A DNA stretch of 64,000 nucleotides from contig JAHRBC010000004.1 of assembly GCA_022702545.1 (NCBI GenBank), forward strand, positions 3,658,001 through 3,722,000, read 5' to 3'. Made by a program: the position numbers and the translations under genes. The notes below the pieces were generated by a model. The model ran no database searches and was not told the origin of the DNA. It saw nothing but the letters and a program-made list of their open reading frames with translations. Every line of letters starts with the position of its first letter. The stretch's first letter is position 1. This DNA comes from Phycomyces nitens. Its lineage: Eukaryota > Mucoromycota > Mucoromycetes > Mucorales > Phycomycetaceae. Positions 26,741-39,499 of the stretch are shown piece by piece.

Positions 26741-28582
26741 GGTCAATGAGCTGGCTTTTCTTAATACCAAAAAGAAAAAAGTCTTTATATGTATATATAA
26801 ATAATAAATAAATAATAAAAAGTTACTATTCGCTGATTCAATCCTATAATTGCGGTAATTTCGTCCAATCAGATTTCATCAATTGAAATATTGTTAAAAT
26901 GTTAGTTGGTAAAATACATACATATATTTTTAAGAACCAAAAGAAAAAATTGTTGTATTTTGACCATCACAGTGTCTATGGGGTTTAATCTGGTCTGATG
27001 ATAATGATGAAAATTATGATCAAGAGATCCAAGGGCACCACGTATAAACTGTTGACCAGGCTAATAGTCTACAATCAATGGTCCTTTAACCAAACTATTG
27101 ACATAATATTTGTCTAAAAGCTCATGAAAACAATGGGTCTGTATGGCAAGATTGAATGTATAAAAGCAGGTGATTAATATGTCTATATCAAAACCATAAA
27201 CTTTTTGGATTCACACAGTCCATTAACATGAACCAAATTAGCCAAGAACGTATTGGTCAAGATGAAGAAAGAATATAAAAAAAAAGAAAAAAAAAATAAG
27301 CTCGGCGGTGTTTAAATCTGATGAATAATCCAACATGGTTGCCAAGGTACTCTACACGTCTTGGCTGATTAAATGGTTTCCAAGACATTGATGAATTGCA
27401 ACCACTGGGCTTGATTTACATCACCAGCCACCCAAGCTATGTTTATGGCTCAGATAGATACCCTTTTGATCTAATTAGCCTCGGCTTGTCAGCAAGAGAC
27501 ATGATTGCTATCTCTCTGTTTCATTATACTTCTTTAGAGCATATTCGCAAATATCCATAAATGGGAAATTACTCACTGATTCAATTGTTACAAAACTATT
27601 GTACACCCTCTCATTTTTAATTAGGAGATGGCCTAGCAGACAGTAATACAAAAATGGCATTTTGTGTTTGTCAATTGCTTGTGATATGGCTATTTTGTTT
27701 TCTATTGTCTAGAAACCCATGACCGCAAGATGATAGAGAAGGATCCTCACCTTCAAGATATGCTCTTTGAAGCCTGGTTGTGTTTATCAGATGCACCTGG
27801 TTGCATTTAAGAATATATTAATAATAGTCCTATTGTCTCTTATATATGACCAGTTTTTTGTAGATTAGCAGGGAAACACAGGTACGACAAGATGTGTTTG
27901 CATAAATTCCCTCCTCCAAGGATCAGATTTATATGTTTGTTATAATAGACCAAGATAAGGTAAACTTCTAAAGACGACCTAAATGTTCCGACAGGGTAAC
28001 CATCACATAAATGCGCTAAACCTGTACACAGAAACTGTGGAAAGACAGTCTTTCATTGTAAGCAAGTTTACGGTGTCGCAAGGGGAAGTGCAAGAGAAGT
28101 GGACACAGAGACCACTGTTTTGCAGAGGCGTAAAACATGTACGAATGAGAACATACGACGATAAACAGCAAATTATTACCGTTGATACATTCATTTGGGC
28201 TTATCCAAATGATGCTTACGGCCCATCCGCCGTGTATAGTTTGTGAATACCGTAATACATATGCGACACAAGCCCAACTGTTTAGCGAGATTCTAGCAGG
28301 TATTTGTGCGTATTACTTATACCGAGTGTGGCGACAAGTCTTTGAATGGCAATAATTCTCCATTCTGATGTACAAGATCCCACAACAGGGTAAAATACAG
28401 AAGAATTGCTGGGCCCATGTCGAATACAATAAGCGCCTCCTAAAAATATGATTCCAATACGTCCAACTTGTATTCCACAATCTCGATCATTCTCTGTAGA
28501 CTATATAAACCCTTGAGTTTTTTGTTCCTCTTTTTTTTGTTCAGCAGTTAAACCTCCAAGTCTTGTACTCTCTTTGTTTAAT
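26741..28582. other. Intergenic, AT-rich; one weak 87-codon ORF
   Basis: About 1.8 kb without a convincing gene. The ORF at 27983-28246 (+) has an ordinary residue mix but no ATG context, splice partner or motif, so it is not called. The last 80 bases before 28583 include a T-rich stretch typical of a fungal leader. Confidence 0.5.
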
Positions 28583-30554
28583 ATGGCATTTGATCAATCA
28601 GACAGCTCTGAGCCCAATGGCATTCATTCCCCAATGCCCACAGAGCACAATGAGACCACACCTCTTCTCGAGTCGGCCAGTATGCCCCAGGAAACTGTCT
28701 TTAAAGCATCTCCATGGAATATTATCGTTCCCATGTTCCTCTGGGCCATTGTTATGAGGCAAGATATTGAATATTAGCAATAATATTTTCTCTTGTTTCT
28801 AATCACATTCTTGGTTTCTGTCGATCCAGTTCGTCTGTGGCTTCTCTGCTCCAATTCTTTACCGAGATCTATTGCGACAGGTAGATAATTAACAAACTTG
28901 ATCCAAATACTTATCGTGCCTAGATATTACCAATCCAACAGTGGGGGTTTAGGAGGAGGTCTAAATGATGATAACACGATTCCGATTAAAGATTGCGCTG
29001 TCCCAGAAGTACAGAGCGCAGTGTCAAAAGCACTTGCCATCATAACCTTTCTCAACTTCTTTTGTGGTAAAGTTACTAGACCACCTGAACCTATCTATAG
29101 AGTACTAATTGGCTTCCACAGCCCTCTTTATGTCTGGATATTTCGGAAGATTATCTGACAGAAAAGGACGCACATTCATTGTAAGGCTTTCTATCCTTGG
29201 AAGTGTCCTGGGACTTGTCTGTTTGGTCATCACTGGAAAATACCAAAAGACTTTTGGTGTCACTCTTTTGTTTGTCTCTCCCATCATTCGCGGCCTCATG
29301 GCCGGAGAAACCACATTAATGGCAGCCACTCAGGCCTACATTACAGATACCACCACTCCTTCTGAAAGGTGAGATGGATCTTGTAGTGCAAACACGATCA
29401 GAGTACTAATCATCCTGTTTAAAGAACTCTGATATTCGGTCGCATGATGGCCAGTGTCTATCTCGGTGCCACTATCGGTAAATAAGTCAGGACATTGCAC
29501 CAATATGAATACTAAACATTTGAGATGTTCTTTTATCAATTAGGTCCTACTCTGGGCAGTTTTATTATAAAGGTAGACAATCAAACGCGCCACATTCATC
29601 CAAGACTAACGTGTAATTGATTAGGAAACTGGAGATATCTACTATGTGATCTACTTTTCCATCATAGCATACTCTCTCATTGGCTTCTATACTCTGTTTA
29701 TGCCCGAGTCAAACGTATTAAAGGAAGACGATGCTGTAGAAAATGGCACCCAAAAGTACACGCCATTCTGGGATAAAATCAACATCTTTTCTGCCCTTAC
29801 CATCCTTATGCGCACCCACACTCAACATTCCAGCCGATACGCTCTTCCTATCGTTGCCGCCATCAACACTGTGCTGACCATAATCACTGCCCCACCATTC
29901 TTGCTCTATGCCATGTTGAAATTTGGCTGGGGTGCCTATGAGGGTGGTCTGTTTATCAGCATGTTTTCCTTTATCCGCCTGTCCATTCTTATCGGTTTTC
30001 TACCGTTCCTTCACTTCTTGTTCAAAAAGTGGTGCCAAAAAACCATTGTCGATGGTCCCAATGGCGAAACTTCTGCTGAATCTGAAGAAAAGAAGATCCA
30101 TCATACAGTGATGTTTGATATCTGGATGATTCGCTCGGGTGCTCTTATTGAGGTTACTGGACTGACACTCATCGGACTGGCCGCCACTGCCTTGGGATTC
30201 ACCTCGACTGCTTTCTTTCACAGCTTCTCTTTGATTACCCAGCCCTCGATTCGATCGCTCCTCATTTCATTTGTCAAGCCCTCTGAAGTAGGCGAACTAT
30301 TTGGTGCTATTGCAGCTCTGGAAGCCTTTGCAGGTAAGTCATTCCAACTATCAATCCATCAATACTCATTTGCTATTATTTCAGTAATGTTTGCTCAGAT
30401 CAGCATCAATGCCCTCTACAGTGCTTCAGTAACCACGATGCCCAACCTCGTCTTCTTTGTCTGCGCTGGATTCGCAGGACTGGCTTCTCTAATGACATTC
30501 CTTGTCCATCCAGTAAAGAAGGAAGAAGATGCCGAAACAACCTCCAAAAAGTAA
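28583..30554 (+). CDS. Major facilitator superfamily transporter
   Basis: Eight exons (28583-28758, 28830-28880, 28924-29066, 29122-29368, 29425-29477, 29544-29572, 29625-30333, 30385-30554) total 1578 nt, 525 aa, the usual MFS size. A hydrophilic N-terminus of about 45 residues precedes the first membrane helix (WNIIVPMFLWAIVM). MFS motif A is present between helices 2 and 3 as GRLSDRKGRTF (about 29146-29175). A second half with further helices includes PFLLYAMLKFGWGAYEGGLF and LTLIGLAATALGF, joined by a central hydrophilic loop. Twelve membrane segments are plausible. Intron 1 has a GC donor (GCAAGA at 28759), needed to join ATG AG|T TCG in frame as MSSSVASLL. The last intron (30334-30384, 51 nt) has no stop and keeps the frame, so its retention would also be translatable. 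Substrate unknown; proton-coupled solute export or uptake at a membrane. Confidence 0.9.
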
Positions 30555-31612
30555 TGCTAGCATACAAGAGCTACATTCTTTTTCTGTACACAACATCCTT
30601 CCAACCCTGTCCATTTCATGTTTTTATTTCTTTAAATATTTACCTACATCCCACCCATATACATATACATATATATACATATATATTTTTTCTATTAATC
30701 AAGTATTATCCATAATTAAAATAACCTTTATATTTCTTAATAAAAAAAACTAAACCACAAGTTATGTATAGGCTTTTTCAAAAAGATATATATATATATA
30801 TAAAGTGACGTGAAAATGAGAGCATAAAGAATAAGAAATGTTTCCCTCTGTATGGATCTGGTTTGTTTGTGTAATGGATCTAATGCAAATAAATCCAACC
30901 GGCATTTCTGAATGCCTGGATTTTTTTGATTTTTTTATTTTTTATTAAAACAATCAACTGATCTACATTTCACAAAGTTGTAACACGATTCAATCCGATA
31001 TATCATGATTTTCATGCATTTTGGTTCATAGAGATTTCCCTGTCTGTCACCTAGAGTGGCTGCTTCTCTGCAAACATTGATCTTTACTATATTTTTTAAA
31101 GCATGTCTAATTGACCCAAATGTCAAGCGACAATAGGGTGTATCAATATTTTCTTACTCTAGGCGTCCAACTGGCATTCCAGCCCCTTTTGGATCTATAC
31201 TCGACCAACTCACCAAAGACGTGCAATCAATTCAAATACTCTAGCCACCAGATATCAATATATCCATGTAGCCAAGTAGCTGTCTAGTTTCAGAATTGAA
31301 TGCTAATGAATAAAAAACATTGATTGACGCATAAGCTATAGATCAAACAATATATCTAACAATCCCAAACCATTCTTTGTAAATTGTACGATGCCACTCT
31401 ACAAAAAATATATACGTGTGTCTTCGGCGGATTTGGATAATTCGGCGGTCTGGTTGTGTCATTACAATGTCGTACAAAAGTCCAATGATATTATAAAAGG
31501 CGACCAATTCAAACAGATTCAAAAAAGGCATCTTTTTCTTCATTTGTCTTGTAACTCCACAACAAACCTTGATTGATGCATTTTGTTTGTACAGACAAAT
31601 TAGCACAAGAGT
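30555..31612. other. Intergenic, AT-rich, (TA)n tracts, no gene
   Basis: About 1.06 kb after the transporter. Contains ATACAT/ATATAT runs (30655-30690), (TA)n at about 30787-30801 and T/A homopolymers near 30920-30950. ORFs on both strands here look like chance. Confidence 0.55.
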
Positions 31613-33305
31613 ATGCCAAATAAAGGTTTTAGTGTAATTTCTTGGCGCCAAGACGCCATGAATCTGGCAACTGCACTTGACGATCTTGACAATGGTAGAA
31701 ATCGGCTTCCTTTACCAAAGCCTATTAGTAGCAGCATCATGGATAATCATATGTGCCAATTGAACTGTACACAATTAATCAGTTTTTGTTTTATTTTATT
31801 TTTCATTAGAACTTTTCCTCAAGCTATTTCAAGACGTTATTCATTATGCCGTGTCTGAAAATGTGTTCCACGAATGTAGCACCAACGAATCATCCTTATT
31901 CCAACAGGACATACTGCTTGATTCCGACCGGGTTGTCGGTTTTAGTACCCTGAATGTCATAAAGACCAAATGGAAGCTGGGTGCACCCGTATTAAAAAAG
32001 TTTGAAGAATTTGAGAATGATCTCAAAGGTTGCCCTGAAAAAGCAAATGATGGCCGGTCAAACTCGATCTTACAGAGGTACAAGTGGAATGGGTTTACTG
32101 CCAGCCTTCAGTTGGAGCCAATACTTTCGATTAAAGACCACAAACTGGCTGAGCTGATTGAGCCACCCTGGTCTATGCGAGAAAGAGCAAGATCATTCCC
32201 AATGATGAATGTTCCTTCGTTATCAGACGTCGACAAGTGCATTTCATCTTTCAAAGACATTGGGTAAAGTATCAAGGCTTTTTTTTAAAAAAAAATAGGC
32301 TATCGCTAACCAACCATTATATTCTAGTATTTCAAAAAGCCAAAAAATAAAGATGCCTTTGTCAGTATCAAAAAAGCTGCTATCTCTTGACAATTGGGAC
32401 AAGGAGCCCTGTGTAGGGATAATAGAATCAAAGGTCATCATTTACACAAACAATATATATATTGGATTGTTTTAGTAATAAATATATTGATCTTCATAGG
32501 GATGGGATCAACTAGAGTTGTCATCAAAATGGATCTTTTCAAAAGAGAAATGCCTTGATCCAAGTAATAGGTCTTTGGAGGAAAAGTCTATCCAGAGTAC
32601 ACCACTTGGATCATTGACTCGAGAATCAGAAAAAAACGCTTTATCAGCCACTGCCCTCAACCAAAACAACACATCCACAACACCTCAAGACACTGGTGAT
32701 CATATAGAAACACCACTATCGTCCCCATTGTCAAGCGATACTTTGTTCTTGGACTCTTGTGCAAATGTCGTCAAGCAAGGTCCGTGTAGGGATATACGCG
32801 TACGCACAAGTGACAGTGAAGAAGATACAAGCGACGCGCTTCCTTGTTCGTTCTCTTTGACCGACATTTCATCCGATAATTCTGTATCAAACATCATTCA
32901 ATCATCTCCCATCTACCCAAGGATTCCAATGAAGCGAAAAGGCAAAGAAAGGGATGATGGACAAGAGTATTCCATCAAGTATCCGGCACAGACCAATGAT
33001 GGGATTTTACCGATTGATATCACTTGCTTTGAATCTCAAAAACAAAATGTGCTCAATATGCAACATCCATCTGACAGCATATCATCTCTGACGTCCATCT
33101 CAAGTCTTCATTCTGCTCGTAAGGTTTTTGGACTTTATGGTCTGCGGATGAACGTATGAAATATGTATTTGCTCACTGTTTGTTATTTTCCGAAACGCAA
33201 GTGCCGCCACAGTCCGAAAATAAGCCTACAATGTCTTTTTCTGCTGGAAGAAATATCGACGATTTCCTCTTTACGAGAGGAAAGTCTCGCAAAAGGCTAG
33301 AATAA
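31613..33305 (+). CDS. Uncharacterised 454-aa protein
   Basis: Five exons (31613-31694, 31810-32263, 32328-32433, 32500-33118, 33202-33305) total 1365 nt. The N-terminal 210 residues look folded (ELFLKLFQDVIHYAVSENVF; NVIKTKWKLGAPVLKKFEEF; LAELIEPPWSMRERARSF). The middle is a long Ser/Thr/Asp-rich disordered region with a basic stretch MKRKGKERDDG. The last 20 residues are distinct and compact: GRNIDDFLFTRGKSRKRLE. The final intron was placed at 33119-33201 (GTAAGG donor), because the alternative, ending at 33159, loses this conserved-looking tail. No enzyme motif. The C-terminal basic motif could be a nuclear signal or a binding peptide. Convergent with the ZGRF1-type helicase gene, but no functional link is shown. 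Confidence 0.75.
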
Positions 33306-33717
33306 TGCGATAGCTCAATAAGATTCCCTAGTCTATCCATGAATAATCATATTGTCGATTAAACACACTAAATGAACATATGAATATTCCAAGTTGTTCA
33401 ACTATTCAAAAGATTCATTCTGCAAATAATAATAATAAAACACTATCAATATGAATACCTTGCTTTGGGCTTGATCCTAAAACCTTTGGTGAATTTGGCC
33501 AAAAGAACAGATAGATTACAAAGAGTTTATTCAGATAAAGTTGTAGTGGTGTGCAATATTCTTGTTATATTGAAAAAGAATTTTTTTTTGTGTATAGCCA
33601 GCACAAAAGAATTTACTGGGGGGTTTCCAGTTGACCAAGTAGCTTCTCAAAGTTGGCTTTGGAATACACATGTTCTAGATTGTTTTATTGCAATGAATGC
33701 ATTTAGATTTATTAGAC
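33306..33717. other. Convergent 3' intergenic region
   Basis: 412 bases between two 3' ends. It holds AATAATAATAA near 33425-33437 and a T8 run near 33580. If the helicase gene has a further 3' exon it would lie here, but no convincing exon was found. Confidence 0.4.
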
Positions 33718-36700
33718 TCATTTAGATCCTTGTAATGTTTCCAAACAAGAATTTTACAGACTCACCTTGACACTCCCAAAGGACATTGGACCAGAGTTCG
33801 TTCATCATCATGAGGCTTTTGCTCCCCAATATTATCAAGTGTCTATTCAGAATGATAGAAATCACAATCAGTGTATTTGCAATGAATATAAAGACTTGTA
33901 CAATCACTAGCTCTATATACCTTTTTGCCCGTGAGATAGCAACATTTACTCTGGGGTGGTTATCAATGAACCCACTGCTGCTTGTCCGAACCGTAGATAA
34001 TATGATGATTTCCTTTTCTCCTCCCTATCGCACAGGTGTTATATCCGAGTCGCGGTGTGGTCTAATTAACTTACCTGAAATGAGTCTACTGTTGATATAT
34101 GGATATTCTTGGTATTGTTTTCGAGTCTTTCTGAAATATGGTGGGACAAGGCATCTGCTTGTTGTTTATCTAAAGATCATATGATTAGAGTCATTGTTAA
34201 TAAAGACTCTAAATTAAACACTAACATAATGCGATTACGCCAATGTCAGAAGAAGATATTCCCCGACTCAATAAGGACTCGATTATATTTGCAGAAAGAG
34301 CCATCTCTGCATCATTCCAGAATGAATTGGTTCGTGTATTTTTGTGTTCCTACAATCATGATGATTGGAATCAGAATATTTATAGAGGATGTAAAAAGAT
34401 AAATAAACTTACTTGTCCTCCAACGTCAACAAACATGAGAGGAGGAAGTCCTGGCAGGGATGGACTTCGGTCCTCGGCAGTTACACCGTTGATCAGCCTT
34501 TGGTTGTAAAATAGCTTATTGCTGATAGAAGCTATTCTAGGATGGCACTAGTATATATAAATTGTTTAAATTGTGCCATTCAGACACCACTTGCCCCTGA
34601 GCATGCAGTATACACATAAATATATAAATGACTTACACGGTACTGAGTGCGTAAAATTGTTGCTTGGTGGCCCATCTATGCAAATCCGCGAGATTTTAGA
34701 GACGAATATATATAAAGACCTATTTCTTCAACATTCTACCTCTGTCATTCTGTCAAACAGAGTCTTATCTAGACCTTGTCCAGCAACTCCATCTTGAGCA
34801 TTGGTTGTCAAAGTAGGTGGGAGCTATAATAGTAATTTCTTGTAAATATGAATATGTCTTGAGTGAGTGGCTGCTACAAGAATCTCACCTGCATAGGATC
34901 TCCAATCATGATAAGTCTATTACACCCAAATCTCGCAAGCGGCACCATATTCAATGGCTCCATCAGCTGGGAACATTCGTCCATCAATGCCAGTGGGAAC
35001 TTTATTCCATTGAATATATCAAAGACAGAAGCCATGCAAGTCGTACCTTTATTTGCACATTGTTTTATGCTTAGCGTTATGTTTAGAGTAGTAAAATATA
35101 GCATACCAATTACATCTGCTGTCTGGACCTGAGAAACGTGTTCTTTCTTTCGGAACCGCTGTATCGTATTGGCAATGTACTCTGATTCTTCGTCTGTGTT
35201 GTGAGAATCCGCCAACATTTCCTCGAGCTCCTTGATCTCTGGATTGGTATGCGTATTTGCATTGTATGAAAGCAATGTTAGGCACGATATTCAGTATACC
35301 ATTGCTTGTTTTTTTACCATCATTACTTGATAGTTTTGCTTGTGCTGTGTAGGGAAGAAGACTTTTTGTAATTTTCTTTATACTGATAATAAAAGAGTAT
35401 CAAGTCATTTATCATGAAAAACGAGTATTTTTTCTTAAAATAATAATAGTTACCTTCCCACTCGCACAAAGTGGTCGAATCCTAGCTTTAACAAGGTCTA
35501 GCAAAGAGTATAAAACAGTTGATTCAAAACTTGCACTTGACCCAATAAGCAAATCAAGCTTGAAAATACCAATAGAATTCGATCAACAGCAGTATTCTAC
35601 AAAACAAACAATTGAAACCAATCAATACTGATGCCATCCACCTTGTAATCTATAAATTACCGTCATTGAAGAAATCAGGATTTTAAAGGACAATTTGTCC
35701 TCTGGTTCTCGCCTACAGCATGCCGTGTCGACTATATCTTTTAAAAATATGATAATGACAGCCGCAAGGTAACTAGCCAACAAGATATTTAACCTATGTC
35801 TTTTATAAGTATCGCTTCATCTTTTACCTTTTTCCAGAACCAAATACACCTTTTTAAACAAAAAGGTTTAGTAGACGCCTTTTTTTTTGTTTCAAAATAA
35901 ACATAAATATAAAGTAAAACTTACCATGAACTAGAATGATAGGATCCTCAGTCTCTTCGTTCCACCCAGGACACGTTATTACCGACTTTGCAACTGCCCG
36001 AAGTACACTGCAAAATACCAAGTCAATGACATGTTTTTATAATAAATAAAGACCACCAAACCTTTCTTGATCTGTATTCAAATGATAATCCTTGATCGTC
36101 TCACAAAGCTTTGCTTCCACATCAATATTATCTTCTCGCGTGAGCCGAATATATTCAAGCTGTATTTGGGGCTGGACTTGGTCTTGATCAGCCTTTCGTT
36201 TTCCCTTTTTATTCTTATCCTTTAGCATGTGCGAAATGATGGGCAGTTTGTCAAGCTGGTCGTTTAGGTTATCTAGACAACAGTTCATTATAGATTGCTT
36301 GAAATTAGGTCTTGATCATATTCAATATGAGCCAGACGATATTCACCCAGCATAACAAACTCTCCACTGGCTGCTATTGATCGTAGTGCATATAGTGGCA
36401 AGGACTCTTTGAGGAACAAGAGAGCCACTCGGGCATCTCGAGGAGTAAAGCATTCAATCTAGACAGACCATCAGTTTTTAGTGTCAAGTCATGACCATTC
36501 TACTTAATAAATCGTACCTCCATTCCTCCATCAGAGAATGGACCATAATATACACTTCTTCCCATAAACGTAGAATTTGAATCAAACTTTGGGGACTTTG
36601 ATACAATCCAAACATCATCTGCAAATGCAAGTTGTATCAGAAAACACGGTTTTATTATATTAATCTTCAAGGCACACATCATATACAACTTACCTTTACT

Positions 36701-38998
36701 GTATTTAGAGTAGTGTTCCTTGTTTCGCAGAATGATCCGGAAACGAGTTTGAGAATAGGTATACTGATCACTGATAGACCAGAAATGTATTATTAGCAGG
36801 GAGAATTATAAATCTTGAAAATTAAAGTGGATCAACTTACCTCTTTAATTCACAAGAGGAATAGAACCCGCACCCCTTTGTTCGAAAGTATCTCTCCAGA
36901 TTTTCTCCCTTGTTTGCCACGTTATAAAACGAGTAATAATAGACAGCATAATTCAGCAAGAGTATCTGTTATATATATATATTTTTTTAAATAAATAAAT
37001 TAAAACTGGATTATTATGATTTTAGATGGCAATCATACCTGAATATGTTCGTGAATAAGTCTCTGAAAAGTATCCTTGTACTCTGCAATGTTTTTCTAAA
37101 TGACAATGGACCCATAAGCAAACTATAGATTATGATTCATCATTGGAATTTCTTACAAAATGGGTTGGGACTTTTCGAACTCTCTTGGGATGTTTCTTTG
37201 TCTTGATTATGCCCATGATCTTTTCAATAGTAGGAAACTGTATCACCAAAGGAACCGATCTGAAGAAACGTAAGCCGACAGTGCTCAAGGTTAATACTTG
37301 CAACAAAGGCCTTTCTTTCTTTCTTTCTTTTTGGTTTTACACAAGATACAATCTACTTGCATTTTTTCTTGTACATTGGCCCTAAAGGTCGTACTGGGTT
37401 GAGCTTTTTCTCTATTGCAATGATCTGTTAGATCTGTGAAATCCAAATAATATCTTTTATCTTTCTATATTCATACAGAGATTTATCAATGTTGATCAGT
37501 TATTGTTACATACATGGCCAGTCTACTGTTGGAAGACGATTCTTCTTCAGTTTGAATATCCATCGGTATAGCCGAGGCTTTTACGAATAGACTTGATTTA
37601 GATGGTTTATTATGATTATTAGCATTATTACTAGCAATATAAAAAGAGAAAAAAAATGGAGCCTATAAAAGTATACCTCGTCTCTGATGTCCCTTGTGCT
37701 GGTCCAGGTGAAATGTACGATGATTTACTCAACCCAGACACATTACTGTGAAGGACAGCCATGGCTCCCTTTTTTGATAACCCCACACACATTCGTTTTG
37801 TTCTAGCCTATAATATTATGTTTAGTTTCAAGAAGCTTGATAAAGTCGCTTACATTGCCGCCTTCTTTTGTACTAGGCAATGTGTTCTCAATGCAATCTC
37901 TGTCATCATTATCTCTGCTTCTGTCTGAACCCACAGTTGAGTCACCGCCTAGAGAGTGTCTAGAGACTCCATAGTTTACTGTTCTTTTAGGTGACCCATT
38001 ATTATTTACTGTTTTTTGGATAATTGGATTGACGAATGGTTTTGTAGCTAATGATCTACTTTTGGTCTTTGGTTCATTGGTATTTGACATATCTGAACTA
38101 CCGGCTGCCTCTTCATATCCAATATCCAATGTCTCAAGACAGGAATCATCAAGGCTTTCAAACATTGAGTCGTCTTTGATGCTCTCTACAGACTGAACAT
38201 GTTTAGCACTCGGATTATTTACAAAGGCATTGCTTTTGGGGGCTCTAGAGATTATTGAGGATGACCGGCTTGGTTGGATGCTCTGGTCTGGATGCAGAGT
38301 TTGGTTGGGCCTATTCAATCCTGCACTGGATCTGTTGTAAGCCAGTGGGATCACTGCCGCACTTGTGGTGGTGGGTATTTCATCCATGCTCAACAACCTC
38401 ATTCTCGCTTGACGGTAGTCGTGGCTAGGTAATCTGGCCACTGGGGGTTCCTGAACAGAGACCTTTTTTTTAAAAAAATATAACATTAAAAAACAAAAAC
38501 AACAACTATGGGTTGCTGCGGATCGAGAGATTGGTGTGTCGACTCACTCGAGCTGTAGGATCTGGCTGGCCTAGGACAGTATCCAGCTGCTGGCTACAGA
38601 CAGATTCAATGGTTGCTATATGTTTATCAAATTCTACTTCGTCTCCTTCTGCCGGAATTCCTCCTCTGAAGAATTGACTAGGTAATCATTGGTTATCCTA
38701 GGTCGAGAAATTTATGGAAAGCGCAAGGCACTTGTTCTTACTTGTCGATAACATAGCCCTTTTCGTCTACTAGTATGAGCTAGGACAGTTATCGTCAGAA
38801 AGACAGTAGATATAATGGTTTGTGTCTAGTCACCTTTCTATTCTTGGTGTAATACTTCATTGTGCCTACATGTCAAAAGGATGAGATGTAGAAAAAATGA
38901 AAGAAAAAAAAGATTCACCAACCATCCTGCCAGGTCTTGAACTTTTTCTGCTTTTGAGAAGTGAAAAGACAAATGTACTCTAATGTAGTTGGCTCCAT
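33718..38998 (-). CDS. ZGRF1-type protein: DUF2439 N-terminus plus SF1 helicase
   Basis: Large multi-exon gene. The start MEPTTLEYICLFTSQKQKKF (ATG at 38998), with KTWQDG, TMKYYTKNRK and LILVDEKGYVID across exons 38998-38923, 38865-38834, 38779-38742, 38665-38548, is a DUF2439 domain as in ZGRF1, budding-yeast Mte1 and fission-yeast Dbl2. Then a Ser-rich linker (38462-37854) and a mid region (exons 37807-37677, 37591-37514, 37259-37157, 37095-37039, 36965-36841, 36770-36694, 36618-36518, 36458-36347, 36272-36062, 36007-35925). The SF1 helicase follows: Walker A GVFGSGK in a 22-nt exon (35849-35828), SYLAAVIIIFLKDI, FDHFVRVG, motif II MDECSQLMEPLNMVPLARF, IMIGDPMQLPPT, the QYRCH region, EKEIIILSTVRTSSSGF, VNVAISRAKR and NRHLIILGSKSL. 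Ascomycete Mte1/Dbl2 lack the helicase; this gene has the animal-like full architecture. Family role: resolving D-loops, R-loops and crosslink-repair intermediates. The exact 3' end (GSK then stop at 33718) is the weakest part. Confidence 0.88.
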
Positions 38999-39499
38999 TG
39001 CAATTAAAGAGAGTCTCAAGGTGCTCTTTAGGAAGCCCTAGACTGCGATAAATTTATGCGCCATGAATATGTAAAGATCAAGAGGTGGCTTGTGAAGTCT
39101 GGCTTTACTTTATCCTTTTGCCTGAAAGGGTGTTTGTCGCACTGCTTTATGCACAGATCGTCCCCCCTCCCCTCCCCCCCCCTACAATTTAGAATAAATA
39201 ATACTTGTGCAAGTGCTCATTATCAATATTACTCTTGTATCCAGTAATTTTTATAAACTGTCCTTGATATCCACAGCTGGGCCCCCCCACCCACCATATG
39301 GCATGAACAATTCATATTATTTGACCATCTACAGATATACAATATTTAAATATATAAATATATATATATATACATATTTTTATATATGTATATATATCTC
39401 AACACTTTTTGACACGTGGAAATCCAAAAAAAAATAGAGGATCAAACGACCCTTTCTCTCTCTCTCTCTCTTATTTTTGAGGGTATTTGTTTACTGGAT
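38999..39499. promoter_or_regulatory. Divergent intergenic region with (TA)n and (TC)n tracts
   Basis: 501 bases between divergent ATGs. Features: C-rich patches at 39161-39182 and 39282-39294, a long AT/TA-rich tract (39345-39400), and a (TC)n tract at 39455-39472 about 30 nt before the + strand ATG. Confidence 0.5.
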
